DNA of 64,000 nt from Diphasiastrum complanatum (taxonomy: Eukaryota; Streptophyta; Lycopodiopsida; Lycopodiales; Lycopodiaceae). Positions 46,146-58,608 of this stretch are shown one piece after another; positions within the stretch are counted from its first letter, which is position 1; the number at the start of each line of letters is the position of its first letter. Under the pieces are notes generated by a model. That model did not search any database and was not told the DNA's origin. It worked only from the letters and a program-made list of their open reading frames with translations. The translations under genes and the position numbers were made by a program. Location: assembly GCA_029204225.1 (NCBI GenBank), contig CM055100.1:22693810-22757809 (forward strand), read 5' to 3'.

Positions 46146-47358
46146 CCATCTTTACAGATTAAATCAAGCAGACAAGGAGATTGGATCTAGATTTTCAGTC
46201 AAAACTATCTCAGATAAGATCTGCTAGATTTCTTCCACTTGACAAGAATCAAATTCCTATATCGTGTAAAAGATTCCGAAAATCAACCAATCAATACTTC
46301 TCAAAAATGAAAAAATTCTCAGAATCAAAAGAAGATTGTATCAGATTTGACGTAAAATTTTACAAGGATTTGATCTGAAAAATCAAAACCTAAAAATAGA
46401 ACTGGCGAAGGTTCTCTAGGCGAAGATTCACTCGGTGAAGGTTCAGTAGTGCTATTCTTGAAAAAAAAAACTCTCTAATCAGGCTCTTCTGACAAATTCT
46501 ATGGAAATAACGTCGAATTCTCAGACTCAGAATCTGACACAGATAAAACTAGGGTAGAATTGGCAAAGGTTTCTGGCACACAAAAACACAATTTTTGTAC
46601 TTTGGCAAGGGTAAAAATAAAGATTTTTAATGATATGGATATGATGAATGTTCGTAGAACTCAAAAATAGTAAATTACTTTATATAGAGTAATCTGGAAA
46701 CTCAGCGAAGGTTCTGGCGAAGAATCAAGAGTAAAACTGGTATTTTTGCAAAAAAGACAACTTTTTGGCAAAAATATGACGATATGACAACTGATCCTCT
46801 GAGAAACCTTCTATTTCTGGTATAATTATTTGTCAACTTGGTAGTAGATAGATCTGAATCACACCTATGCACAGTGAATTGGACGAAGGTTCTTTTTCTG
46901 TATTTTTAAGGTTTTGGTGATTCTTTTGGTGTTTTTTGATGGTTTTTCTGATGTTTTAAAAAATCTGCTGGGAACAATTGTTCGCCCTTCAAACTGAAGG
47001 TTATGTGATCAAAACTGAAGGTGCCTGCAACTCAACGAATGTTTCTTGAAAGAGGATAAAAAGTTACAAGCTCTAATGATGATTTTTGTCTCCTTTTGAC
47101 CAGAATCTGACAAATTTGACCAATTTTTGTTGTTTTTTTTATATCTCGTACCCAAATGGATCTTAAGATGGCGATCTGAGTAGCTTTCCCTGTTCCACAA
47201 TCAGATTAGATTTCAAACAAGCAAATCCACTCAAATCAGACAAAATCACTCCCAAACTAACTCTAAATGCAGATTTAACACCATTCATGCCACGACAAGA
47301 TGCCTAATGCAAGCTAACCATCCAACAAACATGTTGCAAACTGAAAAATTGGCGTAGC

Positions 47359-48128
47359 TCCCTGACAACGGCACCAAAATTGTATTGGGTTTTTTTCCTT
47401 GCCTATTCTCAACTCAAGATCTAATCAATCTAGCATCGAGGAAATGAAGTTAGTTGTCACGCGTAGATTCGTTCCCATAAGAGCAATAACATAGTTCAGA
47501 TTTCAGCATGAATGGAAGATTCACATCTAACTCTACCATCCACTAATCCTAAGCATTAACACTACATCCATTAACACTAGATCCACAATGAAGATAGCTT
47601 ACTCTTTCTCTCTCTCCCTTTCTCTCTCAGAAAAAGTATAAAAATATGCAATCCCAATAACAATCAGATCCAACAATTAGCAAAACACAATAAAAACATG
47701 AGAGATGGAGGAAAAGTGATAGAGAGCAAGGACATTCATAAATTCATTTCACAAGAGAACCAATCTGCTTTATTGAAATGAAAATATGTACATGTGTAGC
47801 AAACTTGAGTTGGTACCTTTTTATAGTAGAGAGGAGGACCCTGGCCTCTGAATCCTATTGGTCCATTTTTGCCTCCCTAACTATTCAAATTTAAAAAAGA
47901 GTGGGAACCATCCAAATTGGAGGGAAACCGAGCTTTATTCACTAACTTGACATTTAGGCCTTGCGACATTAAAAGTCCAGCAAAAACGCCTAAAGTCTTT
48001 TTATTAACTTTCTAATTAATCAAATAACTATGTGATCCTCTGGTTGGACTTACACACGCAGGGTGCCAATTCTCTCTCACTTATTAGCTAGGGTTAGGGT
48101 TGCCTTGGGATCCGCAAACCCTCCAACA
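47359..48128 (-). repeat. Gypsy primer site and LTR, unit 2
   Basis: Primer site 47359-47376 and LTR 47381-48128 (748 bp), offset 3572 bp from unit 1. Within unit 2, variants up to 47294 match unit 3 and those from 47853 on match unit 1, so the exchange point lies in or just before this LTR. Confidence 0.9.
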
Positions 48129-48611
48129 CCTCTATACCTGCATTTAATCTTCATTATTCATAAGATCCAAACAATTTGATAGCTTTTTTATGACAATTCA
48201 AGGAAAAGCATCAAATTTTGTTTGCCATCAATTAGATTTGACTTAGTGTCATGAGATCTAATTAATTGAGGCTGAGTTCAAGCCCTTTTAATTTTTTTCT
48301 ATAGGTCTTGAAGAACCATCAAGAAGAGGGAGAGAGATTGTCATTTTTTTGTCCATATCTAGTGAAAATTGATAGAATTCGATAGTTTTTTTTTTATTGG
48401 ATCTCATATTATCTCCATTATATCTTTGTGAGAGAGTGTGAGCACTATGACTAGAAGTCCAAAGTGAGGCTAGAAGTCAAATTGAGAGGATCAAAATCAA
48501 GCGAAACCTTTGTGAGTTTCTAAATTCAAATCAATTTCATTTTTTTTGAGCATTGTTTGTAGAAGTCATTAGGAAGGTGGGATCTATAGGAGCATTCCTT
48601 CTTGAACCTAG

Positions 48612-49225
48612 TTAAAGATTGAATTCTACAAACTTTTATGGAAGGTGAGAATGGAATCACTATTGGTACTCCAAGATCGCTTTGATATTGTCCTTGAAAA
48701 AGAGGATGAGCCACTTGGAGGACAAGAATTGGTTAGATACAAAGGCTAGCACTTCATTGTATCAAAATGAATGCTAGTAATGACATCTTGAAGGAGGTAG
48801 CCCCTTGCATATTGGCCAAAGAAGAATGGGATTCACTAAAAGCAATTTATAAATCCAATAACACTTCTAGAGTTCTCATGATTGAAACCAAATCTTGCAA
48901 AGCATGAGAAATAGTATTGAAAGTGCCCAAGATTATGTGCTTAGTATCAAGCCTCTCAAAAAGTAACTAGGTTCTATTGGAGACCAGATTCTAGAAATTG
49001 CAAGTGATCCTAAATGACCTACGTGATAAATTATCAAACTTGGTTCAAAGTTTTGCCATCCAAGACTCTTTGCCAACTATTGATATGCTCCATAGTCTAC
49101 TAGTGGCTAAAGAGTGTAGGATGCTCCATGCAAAACCTGTGAAATATTTGAGAATCATTAAGATTCAAACCTACAAATTGACCTTTGGTTACAAAACAAA
49201 CAACTCACCAGTCTTGCCAATGTAG
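48612..49225 (+). pseudogene. Copia gag fragment, unit 2
   Basis: Identical in all bases I compared to the unit 1 copy, including the one-base deletion after RVLMI. The last frame is 48998-49225. Confidence 0.8.
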
Positions 49226-49458
49226 AAAAATCAGCATGTACACTAAGATTGAGATGCAAACTCTAATAGATCTTGATCATACATGAACCAAAACATAAAG
49301 TACTATTGATGTCCATACAATTACAGTATCCTACTGTATTTCACATGTGAGGATCAGAAAATAGCAATTAATGATCATTCTTCACATAAAATTGCAAGAT
49401 ATCACAAGTATAGTGCACCAATGGATAGTAGAACCCAAGAGAACCATGTATAAGCATG

Positions 49459-49565
<107 letters not shown>

Positions 49566-50927
49566 AAAAAAACTTCGCCATAGACTTCACAAGATTCAGA
49601 ATAGATCTGAAAAAATTTAACTAGATCTGTTAATCCATTATATTTGGATAGATCCAAACGGGTTGCTCTTCTAACAATAATTGGATTGACTTCCTGAGGC
49701 ACCTCCAAGGGCAACCATCTTTACAGATTAAATCAAGCAGACAAGGAGATTGGATCTAGATTTTCAGTCAAAACTATCTCAGATAAGATCTGCTAGATTT
49801 CTTCCACTTGACAAGAATCAAATTCCTATATCGTGTAAAAGATTCCGAAAATCAACCAATCAATACTTCTCAAAAATGAAAAAATTCTCAGAATCAAAAG
49901 AAGATTGTATCAGATTTGACGTAAAATTTTACAAGGATTTGATCTGAAAAATCAAAACCTAAAAATAGAACTGGCGAAGGTTCTCTAGGCGAAGATTCAC
50001 TCGGTGAAGGTTCAGTAGTGCTATTCTTGAAAAAAAAAACTCTCTAATCAGGCTCTTCTGACAAATTCTATGGAAATAACGTCGAATTCTCAGACTCAGA
50101 ATCTGACACAGATAAAACTAGGGTAGAATTGGCAAAGGTTTCTGGCACACAAAAACACAATTTTTGTACTTTGGCAAGGGTAAAAATAAAGATTTTTAAT
50201 GATATGGATATGATGAATGTTCGTAGAACTCAAAAATAGTAAATTACTTTATATAGAGTAATCTGGAAACTCAGCGAAGGTTCTGGCGAAGAATCAAGAG
50301 TAAAACTGGTATTTTTGCAAAAAAGACAACTTTTTGGCAAAAATATGACGATATGACAACTGATCCTCTGAGAAACCTTCTATTTCTGGTATAATTATTT
50401 GTCAACTTGGTAGTAGATAGATCTGAATCACACCTATGCACAGTGAATTGGACGAAGGTTCTTTTTCTGTATTTTTAAGGTTTTGGTGATTCTTTTGGTG
50501 TTTTTTGATGGTTTTTCTGATGTTTTAAAAAATCTGCTGGGAACAATTGTTCGCCCTACAAACTGAAGGTTATGTGATCAAAACTGAAGGTGCCTGCAAC
50601 TCAACGAATGTTTCTTGAAAGAGGATAAAAAGTTACAAGCTCTAATGATGATTTTTGTCTCCTTTTGACCAGAATCTGACAAATTTGACCAATTTTTGTT
50701 GTTTTTTTTATATCTCGTACCCAAATGGATCTTAAGATGGCGATCTGAGTAGCTTTCCCTGTTCCACAATCAGATTAGATTTCAAACAAGCAAATCCACT
50801 CAAATCAGACAAAATCACTCCCAAACTAACTCTAAATGCAGATTTAACACCATTCATGCCACGACAAGATGCCTAATGCAAGCTAACCATCCAACAAACA
50901 TGTTGCAAACTGAAAAATTGGCGTAGC

Positions 50928-51697
50928 TCCCTGACAACGGCACCAAAATTGTATTGGGTTTTTTTCCTTGCCTATTCTCAACTCAAGATCTAATCAATCT
51001 AGCATCGAGGAAATGAAGTTAGTTGTCACGCGTAGATTCGTTCCCATAAGAGCAATAACATAGTTCAGATTTCAGCATGAATGGAAGATTCACATCTAAC
51101 TCTACCATCCACTAATCCTAAGCATTAACACTACATCCATTAACACTAGATCCACAATGAAGATAGCTTACTCTTTCTCTCTCTCCCTTTCTCTCTCAGA
51201 AAAAGTATAAAAATATGCAATCCCAATAACAATCAGATCCAACAATTAGCAAAACACAATAAAAACATGAGAGATGGAGGAAAAGTGATAGAGAGCAAGG
51301 ACATTCATAAATTCATTTCACAAGAGAACCAATCTGCTTTATTGAAATGAAAATATGTACATGTGTAGCAAACTTGAGTTGGTACCTTTTTATAGTAGAG
51401 AGGAGGACCCTGGCCTCTGAAGCCTATTGGTCCATTTTTGCCTCCCTAACTATTCAAATTTAAAAAAGAGTGGGAACCATCCAAATTGGAGGGTAACCGA
51501 GCTTTATTCACTAACTTGACATTTAGGCCTTGCGACATTAAAAGTCTAGCAAAAACGCCTAAAGTCTTTTTATTAACTTTCTAATTAATCAAATAACTAT
51601 GTGATCATCTGGTTGGACTTACACACGCAGGGTGCCAAATCCCTCTCACTTATTAACTAGGGTTAGGGTTGCCTTGGGATCCGCAAACCCTCCAACA
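50928..51697 (-). repeat. Gypsy primer site and LTR, unit 3
   Basis: Primer site 50928-50945 and LTR 50950-51697 (748 bp). From 51422 onwards this unit carries substitutions not found in units 1 and 2, for example AGCCTATTGG, GGGTAACCGAG and CCAAATCCCTC. Confidence 0.9.
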
Positions 51698-52179
51698 CCT
51701 CTATACCTGCATTTAATCTTCATTATTCATAAGATCCAAACAATTTGATAGCTTTTTTATGACAATTCAAGGAAAAGCATCAAATTTTGTTTGCCATCAA
51801 TTAGATTTGACTTAGTGTCATGAGATCTAATTAATTGAGGCTGAGTTCAAGCCCTTTTAATTTTTTTCTATAGGTCTTGAAGAACCATCAAGAAGAGGGA
51901 GAGAGATTGTCATTTTTTTGTCCATATCTAGTGAAAATTGATAGAATTCGATAGTTTTTTTTTTATTGGATCTCATCTTATCTCCATTATATCTTTGTGA
52001 GAGAGTGTGAGCACTATGACTAGAAGTCCAAAGTGAGGCTAGAAGTCAAATTGAGAGGATCAAAATCAAGCGAAACCTTTGTGAGTTTCTATATTCAAAT
52101 CAATTTCATTTTTCTTGAGCATTGTTTGTAGAAGTCATTAGGAAGGTGGGATCTATAGGAGCATTCCTTCTTGAACCTA

Positions 52180-52795
52180 GTTAAAGATTGAATTCTACAA
52201 ACTTTTATGGAAGGTGAAAATGGAATCACTATTGATACTCCAAGATCGCTTTGATATTGTCCTTGAAAAAGAGGATGAGCCACTTGGAGGACAAGAATTG
52301 GTTAGATACAAAGGCTAGCACTTCATTGTATCAAAATGAATGTTAGTAATGACATCTTGGAGGAGGTAGTCCCTTGCATATTGGCCAAAGAAGCATGGGA
52401 TTCACTAAAAGCAATTTATAAATCCAATAACACTTCTAGAGTTCTCATGATTGGAAACCAAATCTTGCAAAGCATGAGAAATAGTAGTGAAAGTGCCCAA
52501 GATTATGTGCTTAGTATCAAGCCTCTCAAAAAGTAACTAGGTTCTATTGGAGACAAGATTCTAGAAATTGCAAGTGATCCTAAATGACCTACGTGATAAA
52601 TTATCAAACTTGGTTCAAAGTTTTGCCATCCAAGACTCTTTGCCAACTATTGATATGCTCCATAGTCTACTAGTGGCTGAAGAGTGTAGGATGCTCCATG
52701 CAAAACCTGTGAAATATTTGAGAATCATTAAGATTCAAACCTACAAATTGATCTTTGGTTACAAAACAAACAACTCACCAATCTTGCCAATGTAG
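52180..52795 (+). pseudogene. Copia gag fragment, unit 3, best preserved
   Basis: Keeps the base that units 1 and 2 lack, so 52336-52536 reads MNVSNDILEEVVPCILAKEA through SAQDYVLSIKPLKK without a break. The last frame is 52568-52795. Residues such as MNVSN and EAWDSL are closer to the copia gag at 9.3 kb than those of units 1-2, suggesting this is the less altered version. Confidence 0.82.
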
Positions 52796-53028
52796 AAAAA
52801 TCAGCATGTACACTAAGATTGAGATGCAAACTCTAATAGATCTTGATCATACATGAACCAAAACATAAAGTACTGTTAATGTCCATACAATTACAGTACC
52901 CTACTGTATTTCACATGTGTGGATCAGAAAATAGCAATTAATGATCATTCTTCACATAAAATTGCAAGATATCACAAGTATAGTGCACCAATGGATAGTA
53001 GAACCCAAGAGAACCATGTATAAGCATG

Positions 53029-53031
<3 letters not shown>

Positions 53032-53060
<29 letters not shown>
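53032..53060. repeat. (GA)n at right end of array
   Basis: About 14 GA units, much shorter than the internal junction tracts, followed by unrelated DNA starting TATTCTCCGG. This is the original flank of the array. Confidence 0.97.
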
Positions 53061-53064
<4 letters not shown>

Positions 53065-54389
53065 CTCCGGCTCTATCCACAAGTTACATCCTTTTATAAC
53101 AGGTCCAAAACCTAACTTGCCACTTGGTTTCCTTCCATGATAAAAGTCCCTATTATTTTTAGGACTAGATTCAATGTTTCCAACATTCAAATTTGAATCT
53201 ATTCAAACTCAACTTCCAAACTTTCTCACACTTTCCAAAAGTGTTAATTCAAATGCTTTTAGATTAACATAACTTTAAAAAGTCAAACTCTAAGTCTAAT
53301 ATGAAAATTGACCTCAATTGCCATACATAAAAATGTAGCAAATATGACTAAACTAGCTAAATCTTTCACATACGCCATATCAAAATCCTTGTTCAAGCTA
53401 TCTCTTGATCGCCACTGCCCACTTCTCTCTGTCAACACAATTTTCACTTTTTTAATATTTCGGAGGCTTCTATGGCACGTGATTTACGTTAAGTTTAATT
53501 AACTTAACAATCTTTAACAGGGATTTCTGTTCGAGAGCATATCTCTTGATCGCCCATCGCGGCTTCCTCGTTCCCTCGCGGCTTCCTCGTTCCAGGGATA
53601 CACGATCACCTTTAAATAGAAAGGAAGACTGTCATTCACAACAACCAAAGATCGGCAACGTCATATGGATTATCTCTTCCTTTTCCAAATTCTTAGAAAT
53701 ACCATCTTGCCGCTTGAAGATGAAGGAACATCAATCTCAGAAGGTTTGCTAGCATAATTTCTTCGGAATGCACTCCAACGAAGAGGCTTTATCCTCCTTC
53801 GAGCTACTTAAAGAGCCTTGTCTATGTTGCTAGCTCAACATCGTTCAATTCACACTCACTTGGCAGGGCTCAGCCAGTCGGGCAGCCAGTCAGATCTAAT
53901 ATTGTTGTCCTGTCTCATTTTTGCTGCTCACGTGCACACAGATCACTCTCAGTGGGGTGAGTGGCTTCACACGGTCGTTCACTGATTGCTTGTTATCAGT
54001 TGATTATCCAAACACGCTTTATCTCTTCTATAAATTGGATCGTTGGACCACATGTCTTCTATACCAATGGATTCCGATTTTCAGATCTCCATATAGTTAC
54101 ACGAAGGTAGGGAACTCATGCACGTACTTCATTCCTCACGTACTCTGGCTGCGCTCTTATCAAACAACAGGGAATTGAGAATGGGTTTATAGCAACGCCT
54201 TCCTACGGCTCTCTCGTCTTCATTCCAACAGCGACCTCATGCATGATATCTCTGCGGATGTGCCTCTTCATGGGTTGGTAATTACCCAAAGGCCGCCTAT
54301 TGGCTACCCTCGCGTGATCAACAGGTTGTAGCGATGCGACTGTAATATTCGTCCATTATGTCAAAGTCTGGCGGTGCAGATCAGCTTCT
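53061..54389. other. No recognised gene
   Basis: Less repetitive DNA. A direct repeat CGCGGCTTCCTCGTTCC (about 53557 and 53576) and a 14-bp direct repeat ATCTCTTGATCGCC (about 53399 and 53540) bracketing ~140 bp are visible. The latter could be a target duplication of a small insertion, without further support. Part may be the lost 5' region of the BAHD relic. Confidence 0.4.
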
Positions 54390-54769
54390 CCCTCAATACT
54401 ATTCAAGTTTCAGATTTAACCACGGGCTCACGAAGGAAACGCTGAACCACTGTGAAGTAGAAGGCGATGGAGAGCCGAGAGATCGAGAAATGCTCCACAT
54501 TTGATGTTGTTACAGCCCATGCTTGGCAAGCACGAGTTCAATCCTTGGAGATGGATCCATTTGAGAAGGTTATACTCAGGTTTTCTCTCGATGGAAGAAC
54601 CAAAATAGATCCTCCACTTCCCCGTGCTTTATTGAAAATGCTTTCATCATGGCGTCACATGCCTGCACTCTGAACGACATCCGTGATAGCTCACCTTCCT
54701 CCATCATTAAACGCATCCTACAGGAAAAAGCAGATGTGATGAACTCATACATCAAATTTCAATTTTGAT
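54390..54769 (+). pseudogene. BAHD acyltransferase fragment, decayed
   Basis: Three frames together give the middle-to-late part of a BAHD (HCT/feruloyl-transferase type) enzyme. First comes FRFNHGLTKETLN upstream of about 54445. Then 54467-54673 has CSTFDVVTAHAWQARVQSLE and ILRFSLDGRTKIDPPLPRA. After a one-base shift near 54640 comes FIENAFIMASHACTLNDIRD and IIKRILQEKADVMNSYIKF, ending at TGA about 54769. Family members transfer acyl groups from CoA thioesters to alcohols or amines. The catalytic HxxxD motif and the C-terminal DFGWG motif are not seen, so only an inactive exon piece remains. Confidence 0.82.
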
Positions 54770-55785
54770 GATCAAAAGCCTTATAAAGATTACAAACATG
54801 GGATGTCCGAGCCTGGCAGAGCTCGCCATCAAGCAATGAATGAATCATTCAAGATGACTTAAATCTTACGAAGAACAACGATCAACAAAAGCTGCATCTT
54901 TCTTTGGTTAATACTCCAATAGACAGTAGAATGCTGCGATATCAAGGCCATTCTTCACCAAAATACCTTCTGATAGAATCTCGGTGGAAAATTGATGATA
55001 TAATGTTTATAGATTTGTAAAGCCTCAGAACTCGTAGGAGTTTTGGGAAGCCGAAACAAAAGATTTCACACTTAATTCACTCGACCTATCAAATAGCTGA
55101 TATAGTTTCGGAGTAAACTGCACCTTTATCCCAAATTTTGATAGTGGATTTCAATTCTAATAATCAGGAGCGTTTGTAAGGATTGGTACTTTAAACTCTA
55201 AACTACTCCTTAAGATTGCCAATATTGCTTAATTACTCTTTTCTTGTGTTACACCTAGCTCAAGTGTCGAAGTTTTCTCATTCTGTAGTGGTTTTCTGCT
55301 TGCCATATTTATATCAGCTTAGTGAGCTCTTTTTTGCTGGGGAAGTGTGAGAAGTTCCCTCGGTGCGTGCACTATTGGTAATAATAGGCGAACACAATAA
55401 TGAAATTAAGTTTAGAGCTAGGTGCGCGGTGATAGCAGAAGCAAGAGCAGACAATCAAACAAAGCAATCAGAAGGTTAGACAGAGAGCGGAAAGCATTGC
55501 AAATACTGACAGAACCTGAACGCAGAACTACACAACACTTTATTCAGATTGATTATAGTGAAATACAAGTCAGTGATGCAGGTGAGCACAAGACAATAGC
55601 GGGCGAAACCGTGTGCTCACAAAGCTAATTACAAACTGTAAAAGCTATGCGTTTATTAGTGAAGGTATGTCCGAAGAGTTTTACATTCTATTGACTGAAA
55701 GAATAATCGTCTTCTTGTTCTAATAATAGCACTAGATTTTATTTCAATCTTAAGTCATTGATAGTTATCATTATCACATAGACTG
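54770..55785. other. No recognised gene
   Basis: AT-rich with short frames only. A 68-residue basic frame at 55422-55628 matches nothing I know. Confidence 0.4.
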
Positions 55786-56650
55786 AGTAGACAAGCTCGA
55801 TGGATCCAACTACCATATGTGAAAATTTAAGATGAAAATTGTGCTAATGGCGAAGGAGTTGTATGATGTTCTCACATGTGCCGAAGTCAGGCCTAATGTA
55901 GATGACGCAACAATATCCAGATGGAAGATAAATGATGGAAAAGCATTCGCGTTGGTCATCCTCAACATTTTAGATACACCGATTGACCACGGATCTAGAG
56001 CTCAGACAATGAAAGAAGTCTGGGATATTCTCAATACATTTTATGACATAAGGGACGTAGCTTCTAGAGTAATCACTATGTTTCTTTGTTTTGGAGCCAC
56101 TCAACATTCATATTCACTATTTTCAGTCCTATATGCCTTACAGTACTAGAAGGAATGTCAACTCGACGATAATAGCACACATTTTATCGAAGGTGAAGGC
56201 ATTGTAAGATTAATCTTCCAGAATGATCAATTCAAACTACTCTCTAGTTTTTTTTATGTGCCTAATATTTGTACGAATCTATTATCTATCCGCATAATTA
56301 TTGATCTAGGACATAGAGTAGAATTCGAGTATGATCAATGGAGAGTTGTTGATAGGACAAAAAAGATGTTTGCAATTGGAAAGAGACATGGATATTTATA
56401 CAGACTAAGTTATTGTTATTCTGCTATGAATTAAGCCCTAAATACTTCTGTTCATATCAATAAAGGACTACTTTGGCATTATAGACTTGGTCACTTAAAT
56501 AATTCATCTATATTGAACATGTATCAATAATCTATTGTACTTGATCTCGACTATCCACATAGGAAAGTTGAACTCCCTATTTGCCTTAGTTGCATGATAA
56601 ACATGATTGAATCTAAGTGCAAATTTGATGAAATCTTCTTACATTAAAGG
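55786..56650 (+). pseudogene. Copia gag-protease fragment, decayed
   Basis: The gag part shows VDKLDGSNYHM, then MKIVLMAKELYDVLTCAEVR and TMKEVWDILNTFYDIRDVAS. It joins directly to protease sequence: FGATQHSYSLFSVLYALQ (the DSGATQH box with its first residues lost), EGEGIVRLIFQN, FYVPNICTNLLSIRI and GYLYRLSY, then the pre-integrase motif LLWHYRLGHLNNSS and LPICLSCMI. The gag C-terminus and zinc knuckle are deleted at about 56090. Several stops are present. It is a different copia family from those at 8, 38 and 45 kb. Confidence 0.78.
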
Positions 56651-58506
56651 AGGGTATACCAGTACATTTCTCCCACCTCAAACATGATATGACCTCATGA
56701 GAAAGTCAACAATTTGCATTGACTATTTACTTATAAAAAATGGTTCCACATATATACAATCGTGGAGACCAAATTTTGGATTACGTAGATACATAAATAA
56801 TTTGTCTTATGGCCTTATGAAGTTCTACGCATACATTTTTTCATATAAATTTAAAGGATCAATTTGCATGTGGCAATTTTGATGCACTTGGCATGGTCTA
56901 CACACTACAATTATTTGATAGGAGGTCCATTTATGCAAGTTCTTTCTCTTTTTCATGGGTGAAGCTGATAACTTGGATGGTTCATTGGTAGATGATGCTT
57001 ATTCATGACTTGTGTTTGTTAACTTTGCCTTTAAAGAATCAATCTGGTGATGTAGATTGGAGAGTGTCTAGCAAAATTGTTGATATACAATAGGCATTTT
57101 GGTCTTAATGTAAGGGCTCAAAGATTGCACTATGTGTTGCTAGGGTTAGGATTTTTGGTTCACCAAAAACCATGTGCCATAGCAACTTGACTTTACAAAG
57201 TTTTTGAAATAAAATTGCACGTCCCTTGTACTTTGGGCCCATCTGAGAGTGAATCTACCTCTAATTCTCGTGCCATAGGCTTGCGAGTACAATGCACCTT
57301 CTACGAGTGTCTGACTTTACATTTCAGTTAGATTTAATTCTTTTGCCGACTCGGCCATGCTTTTATTCCCATAGCCATAAAATATGGTTGTGAGGCATTG
57401 GGCTTTCACTCGGTAGCCGGTCCAGTACTTGTCGACTCCTTTGGTATTGGCAATCCCGATATGTCTAGATTCTGGAGTTCTCTTATCGGGGACTTGTCGA
57501 CACAGAACATACAAAGCTTATTTGAACCTACTATGAAAATAACACTGTTTTAGTGATTTTGGAACAATTCCAAGTCGCATTGTTTTCTTTTATGAGGTCC
57601 TATGGTCAAACTTAAGTTCGATTGCACAAATTGGACAAAGACATGTGCTCGAACTTAAGTTCGGGCACATGCTCCTTTGCTTGAGTTCGATGACACCACA
57701 AGCATGTACCTAGAGAGGATAAAGAGAAAAATGAATTTGTTCCAAAATCAAGAAATTCTCCCAATATTACTAAAAAAAATGTTAAATTAGAAAAAGTCAT
57801 CTATGTTGAGTTTAGAGGTATTGCTAATTTTATTGTTACCATCTATGTGTAAGCTAGTGATAGGGCCAATTTTGGCTTAGGAGGCAACTCGAGCTAGTAC
57901 ACTTGTACTTTGATGATTAGGCCAAAACCATTTTGTGATGTGGCTCGAGCTAGTTAGGCTCACTACAAGTGTCAAGCTTAGGTTTGATGAGTGACTAATT
58001 TCAAAGTGTTGGCATGAGGTCAAAGGACCAATCAAAAGAGAGATTTTCATGTATATGGTCCAATCAAATTAGAGGAGTCTTAAGTCACTCATCCAATCAC
58101 ATGTAGAGGAGAAGAAAAAGGGGTCCAATCATATTTGAGCCCCCTCTACCACGAGTTCCTACTAGATGGCTTGATACTTTCATTATGTACTTGAGTTTTT
58201 GAGAACTAAGTGAGATTTGACAATTCTAGCCTATTTTGCATTCTCTCTCAACTCGAGGATTGTATGTTGGTTTCTCTCTCTATCCAAGAGCAAGACTTTT
58301 TCTTAGTTTTTTCTTGCAAAAGTCTCCACACATGTGAAATTATTTGTATGATGGTTTTATGCATGTAGATGTGGGCTCTTGCCTTAGAATTGAGAGATAG
58401 ATATTGATTATCAATCTACACTTGATCTTAGTGCAATCACAAAGTCTTAGGAGATCATAATCACACTTTCTGGCATTTCCACACATGTGAAATTCAACAC
58501 CTACAA
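56651..58506. other. No recognised gene
   Basis: AT-rich spacer. A minus-strand frame at 57514-57317 (GVDKYWTGYRVKAQCLTTIF) looks protein-like but is unassigned. The perfect palindrome CGAACTTAAGTTCG lies near 57643-57656 within a wider ~32-bp inverted repeat. The stretch 57840-58330 has LTR-like composition and the word CACACATGTGAAATT, seen again at about 58486, but no ends can be fixed. Confidence 0.4.
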
Positions 58507-58608
58507 ACCAAGTCTTGTTTCCTGAAACCATGAATCTTTGTGGTTGTTCAATATGTATCTCCTGATCTATATATCCATTTAAGAAGGCACATTTCACATC
58601 CATTTTAC
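58507..58608 (-). pseudogene. Copia RT fragment
   Basis: On the minus strand, KMDVKCAFLNGYIDQEIHIE followed by QPQRFMVSGNKTW matches the QMDVKSAFLNGxLxEEVYxEQPxGF block of copia reverse transcriptase. Only about 34 residues remain. Confidence 0.75.

Noticed and set aside
53399-53553. 14-bp direct repeat ATCTCTTGATCGCC bracketing ~140 bp, as if a SINE target duplication
   Set aside because: The enclosed sequence has no pol III boxes, tail or inverted ends that I can recognise; noted only within the spacer entry.
57317-57514. Minus-strand frame with GVDKYWTGYRVKAQCLTTIF
   Set aside because: Looks somewhat protein-like, but I cannot assign it to any family and see no neighbouring exons, so it is not listed as a gene.
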